Below are positions 32,662-35,027 of a stretch of 35,027 nucleotides of DNA, in pieces (the first letter of the stretch is position 1; each line of letters opens with the position of its first letter). The notes under the pieces were generated by a model. The model worked only from the letters and a program-made list of their open reading frames with translations. It was not told the origin of the DNA and made no database searches. The position numbers and the translations under genes were made by a program. The stretch lies in NCBI GenBank assembly GCA_910578305.1, contig CAJTQH010000009.1, positions 6,448 through 41,474 on the forward strand. Direction: 5' to 3'. This DNA comes from an uncultured Muribaculaceae bacterium. GTDB taxonomy: Bacteria; Bacteroidota; Bacteroidia; Bacteroidales; Muribaculaceae.

Positions 32662-33849
32662 TCAATTAGTTGCACCCGCATCGTGTTTTTTTCCATAAAA
32701 CCTGTCTACGATCACCGACAGCGCACCGTCGCCCGTGACATTGCATGCTGTGCCGAAGCTGTCCATGGCGATGTACAGAGCTATCATCATGGCATTCTGC
32801 GCATCGGTAAATCCGAGCACTGTAGAGAGCAGTCCGAGCGAGGCCATGATAGCACCGCCCGGGATGCCCGGCGCGGCTATGATGGTGACGCCAAGCATGG
32901 CAATAAACTGAGCGAATGCCCCTACATCGTAAGGCAAACCCTGCATAATCATCAAGGCCAGAGCACAGGCTACAATCTTGAGCGTGCTGCCCGACATATG
33001 TATGGTGGCGCACAACGGGACGGTAAATCCAGCCACATCCTCACTCACTCCCATCCGTACCGACTGCCGCAGTGTGACCGGAATGGTGGCGGCTGATGAC
33101 TGAGTGCCAAGCGCTGTAAAATAAGCAGGCATCATGGTCCATAGCATACGCAGAGGCGACTTTCCATTGAAACATGCCGCCACACAGAACTGAAACAGCA
33201 ATATGAGCACATGCAGCACAAATATCACTGCAATGATCTTGGCAAATGTTGCAAGAATGACTCCGACCTGTCCTTCGACTGTCATGTTGAGAAATATGCC
33301 AAAGATATAGACAGGGAGCAGCGGGATGACCACCTTATTAATTGTCAGCGCCACGATATCGCGAAACTCTGACAGCCCCCGACGTACAGCACTTCCCTTA
33401 ACGCATGCCGCGCCAAGACCGACCAGAAACGCAAACACCAGAGCAGTCATTACAGGCATTATGGCCGGGATGGATATGGTGAAGTAAGGAGCAACCGACG
33501 CTGCCGATTCGGCGAGAGACGTAGCAGCCGATTCGTGCGAAAGCATGGATGGAAACAACCACGCCCCGGTAAAATAGGATACGAAGCCTGCAAACAAAGT
33601 GGCAGCATAAGCCAGCACCACGGTAAACACAAGCATGCGACCTGCCCTAAGTCCGAGATCGGATATGGCCGGCGACACGAAGCCGACTATGATCAGCGGT
33701 ATAAGAAACCCGAGAAACTGGCCAAATATGACATTAAACGTGGCACACAGACGCGCCACAAATTCAGGAGCCACAAGCCCTACGGCCACACCGGTGATTA
33801 TGGCTATGACTATACGTCCGAGAAGCCCTATGCGTAGTTTATTTACCAT
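32662..33849 (-). CDS. DAACS-family amino acid/cation symporter, probably not for acidic substrates
   Basis: A 395-aa integral membrane protein of the dicarboxylate/amino acid:cation symporter family (GltPh/SstT fold): eight helices and two re-entrant hairpins. The serine-rich HP1 region is QSSAATIPVT. The TM7 NMDGT element of GltPh reads HMSGS here (284-288). In TM8, D363, T367, N370 and D374 align with GltPh D394, T398, N401 and D405, but the arginine that binds the acidic side chain (R397) is Gly366. Uptake of a neutral or other substrate is therefore more likely than aspartate/glutamate. The start at 33849 (MVNKLRIGLLGR) is preferred to one 12 codons upstream that overlaps the promoter. 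Function is inferred from these residues only. Confidence 0.85.
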   Translation of the reverse strand: MVNKLRIGLLGRIVIAIITGVAVGLVAPEFVARLCATFNVIFGQFLGFLIPLIIVGFVSPAISDLGLRAGRMLVFTVVLAYAATLFAGFVSYFTGAWLFPSMLSHESAATSLAESAASVAPYFTISIPAIMPVMTALVFAFLVGLGAACVKGSAVRRGLSEFRDIVALTINKVVIPLLPVYIFGIFLNMTVEGQVGVILATFAKIIAVIFVLHVLILLFQFCVAACFNGKSPLRMLWTMMPAYFTALGTQSSAATIPVTLRQSVRMGVSEDVAGFTVPLCATIHMSGSTLKIVACALALMIMQGLPYDVGAFAQFIAMLGVTIIAAPGIPGGAIMASLGLLSTVLGFTDAQNAMMIALYIAMDSFGTACNVTGDGALSVIVDRFYGKKHDAGATN

Positions 33850-33882
33850 GATATTATTTCGATTGATCCTGTTCTTCTGAAG

Positions 33883-33914
33883 CAAAGGTAATTTTTTTCA
33901 TCAACAACTGCAAC
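33883..33914 (-). promoter_or_regulatory. Promoter of the symporter gene
   Basis: On the minus strand TACCTTTG (33883-33890) is a perfect TAnnTTTG, 33 nt before the start codon at 33849. GTTG (33911-33914) lies 20 nt further upstream as a -33 element. Confidence 0.65.
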
Positions 33915-33967
33915 TTTTGGCCGACAAGCTGCGTCTATTGAATAAGAAACAAAACATAATACATGAC

Positions 33968-34720
33968 ATGAAAACCAAATCGCACATTCCTTACGGTTCG
34001 GCACTGGCCGCTCTGACAATATTTGCCGCTTCGTGCAGCCACATCACAAACGCCATAGGTGACTATGAATGCAATGCCGAGGGTCCTATTGTGAGCACCA
34101 CTTCATCAATAAGTCCGATATCGGCCATCAACAGCAGCTGCGGCATCAGTGTCAGCTACGAACAGTGTGACTCACTGATAATGCGTATATCGGCACCTGA
34201 AGATGTGATGCAACTCATCAAGGCAACTGTTGACAATGGAGCGCTCACCATATCGTCAACAAAAAATCTCGGCAAATGCGCCCAGCTGGTATCGGTGACC
34301 GTAAAGGCTCCTGACGTGACCACATTCAATGCCTCAAGCGGATCGGCGCTGAGTACATCAATGTATTCCAAACCGGAATCGAATGTGACCATGAGTACGT
34401 CGAGTGGCGCGGTGATAAATGCCTCCAATATGAAAGCCAATACTTTTAACATATCTGCATCGAGCGGTGCTGTATTCAACATAGACGGTCTGACGGCATC
34501 AGGCATCAACGCGACAGCATCGAGCGGCGCAGCCGGCAATCTACAGGGGACTTGCAGCAATGTCAGCCTATCGGCTTCAAGCGGCAGTGTAATCAATGCT
34601 TCCGCTCTGAAATCGACCAAAGGCAAAGCATCGGCCTCGAGTGGCGGCTCAGTATCGTGCGACATTGTAAACCCAGACAACATACACTCTTCGTCCGGTG
34701 GCTCGGTCAAGAACCACTGA
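33968..34720 (+). CDS. GIN-domain (DUF2807) lipoprotein with solenoid repeats
   Basis: A 250-aa lipoprotein with the lipobox AASC at about 20-23. After a first part (residues 35-120) with ISSTKNLGKCA and VTVKAPDV, the C-terminal half has seven copies of a Ser-Ser/Thr-Ser-Gly element at residues 123, 145, 165, 185, 204, 224 and 242, roughly every 20 residues (for example TASSGAAGN and SASSGGSV). This is the DUF2807 (GIN, putative auto-transporter adhesin head) domain, a small right-handed beta solenoid, common in Bacteroidetes envelope proteins of unknown function. The start at 33968 is preferred to one 17 codons earlier because it begins the signal sequence directly. A strong terminator follows. 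Confidence 0.88.
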   Translation: MKTKSHIPYGSALAALTIFAASCSHITNAIGDYECNAEGPIVSTTSSISPISAINSSCGISVSYEQCDSLIMRISAPEDVMQLIKATVDNGALTISSTKNLGKCAQLVSVTVKAPDVTTFNASSGSALSTSMYSKPESNVTMSTSSGAVINASNMKANTFNISASSGAVFNIDGLTASGINATASSGAAGNLQGTCSNVSLSASSGSVINASALKSTKGKASASSGGSVSCDIVNPDNIHSSSGGSVKNH

Positions 34721-34770
34721 TACATCTCCTATCAATACAGGCATATATTACTAAAGACAGCTTCCATACT

Positions 34771-34811
34771 TACGGCATCCGCACCCGACACGGCGGATGC
34801 CGTAGTTTTTT
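34771..34811 (+). terminator. Terminator after the GIN-domain lipoprotein gene
   Basis: TACGGCATCCGC (34771-34782) pairs over 12 bp with GCGGATGCCGTA (34793-34804) across a 10-nt loop and is followed by GTTTTTT. A classical intrinsic terminator. Confidence 0.9.
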
Positions 34812-34835
34812 CCACTCGTCGCTCAGACATAAAAT

Positions 34836-34870
34836 AACTACGGCCTATGCATCAAGCACAGGCCGCAGTT
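34836..34870 (-). terminator. Terminator after gdhA
   Basis: AACTACGGCCT (34836-34846) pairs with AGGCCGCAGTT (34860-34870) with one mismatch. On the minus strand TATTTTATG follows. It lies 42 nt after the gdhA stop and is back-to-back with the terminator of the convergent lipoprotein gene. Confidence 0.7.
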
Positions 34871-34912
34871 GTCTGATTATATGGAATATTTTATCTCGCT
34901 GTCAACTTAACA

Positions 34913-35027
34913 TCAGATGACACCCTGCCCCATCATGGCGTTTGCCACTTTCATGAAGCCGGCGATGTTGGCGCCCTTCATGTAGTTGAGGTATCCATCG
35001 GATTCAGTGCCGTATTTCACACACTGT
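34913..35027 (-). CDS. gdhA: NADP-type glutamate dehydrogenase, C-terminus (partial)
   Basis: Only the last 37 codons and the stop are in the window; the gene runs off the right edge. The peptide contains the segment KGANIAGFMKVANAMMGQGVI, read from 34913 upwards, with the stop TGA at 34913-34915. KGANIAGFxKVAxAMxxQGV is the conserved C-terminus of hexameric glutamate dehydrogenases, which interconvert 2-oxoglutarate plus ammonia and glutamate. It is preceded on this strand by more of the enzyme outside the window. The terminator at 34836-34870 ends its transcript. Confidence 0.92.
   Translation of the reverse strand, partial: QCVKYGTESDGYLNYMKGANIAGFMKVANAMMGQGVI

Noticed and set aside
1..35027. 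CRISPR arrays, tRNA/rRNA genes, insertion sequences
   Set aside because: No regularly spaced direct repeats, no tRNA cloverleaf or rRNA sequence, and no transposase were recognised on either strand.

Overview
The window is a stretch of ordinary chromosome from a member of the Bacteroidales, most likely the Muribaculaceae. Three things point there. Gene starts are preceded by the Bacteroidetes -7 element TAnnTTTG (often with a -33 TTTG/TTG) and A/T-rich leaders, not Shine-Dalgarno sequences. The primary sigma factor is the short Bacteroidetes type (286 aa, no region 1.1). The gene families (DUF4292, DUF4369/thioredoxin, GIN-domain lipoprotein, OmpH lipoprotein, RF2 with a recoding site) are typical of the order. 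I see no rRNA, tRNA, CRISPR array, insertion sequence or prophage.

Left third (1-12.3 kb): the start of a probable ispD, a C-terminal processing protease split by a small deletion, coaD and parE all run on the minus strand. A lipoprotein with a cysteine-less thioredoxin fold and three glycosyltransferases (one GT4, two GT2) follow. Next come a long-chain acyl-CoA synthetase gene split by a 26-nt-type deletion, and prfB with a classical programmed +1 frameshift. A cytoplasmic FKBP lies convergent to prfB.

Middle (12.3-24.3 kb): an OmpH/Skp-like lipoprotein and a 53-aa membrane protein precede pepD and an exported muramidase. A seven-gene minus-strand run (prmA, small beta-barrel protein, dut, TPR protein, DUF4292 lipoprotein, EnvC-like LytM protein, Wzx/MATE-like flippase) has gaps of 26 nt or less or 4-nt overlaps and looks like one envelope-centred operon. 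Upstream of it is a small-membrane-protein cluster: two YtxH proteins, a holin-like protein and an 89-aa protein.

Right third (24.4-35 kb): an exported GH20 beta-hexosaminidase, then an AAA+ ATPase of the CbbX/SpoVK class with an unrecognised 340-residue N-terminal region. The ATPase has its own near-perfect promoter and an unusually long (about 340 nt) structured leader with short ORFs; it is the best candidate here for something undescribed. Then come rpoD, a NatAB-type ABC exporter, a DAACS-family symporter lacking the acidic-substrate arginine, a GIN-domain solenoid lipoprotein, and the 3' end of gdhA.

Most genes are housekeeping or envelope functions. The unusual points are two apparent small deletions in conserved glycine-rich motifs, degenerate active sites in three proteins, the RF2 recoding site in a lineage that hardly uses SD pairing, and the AAA+ locus.
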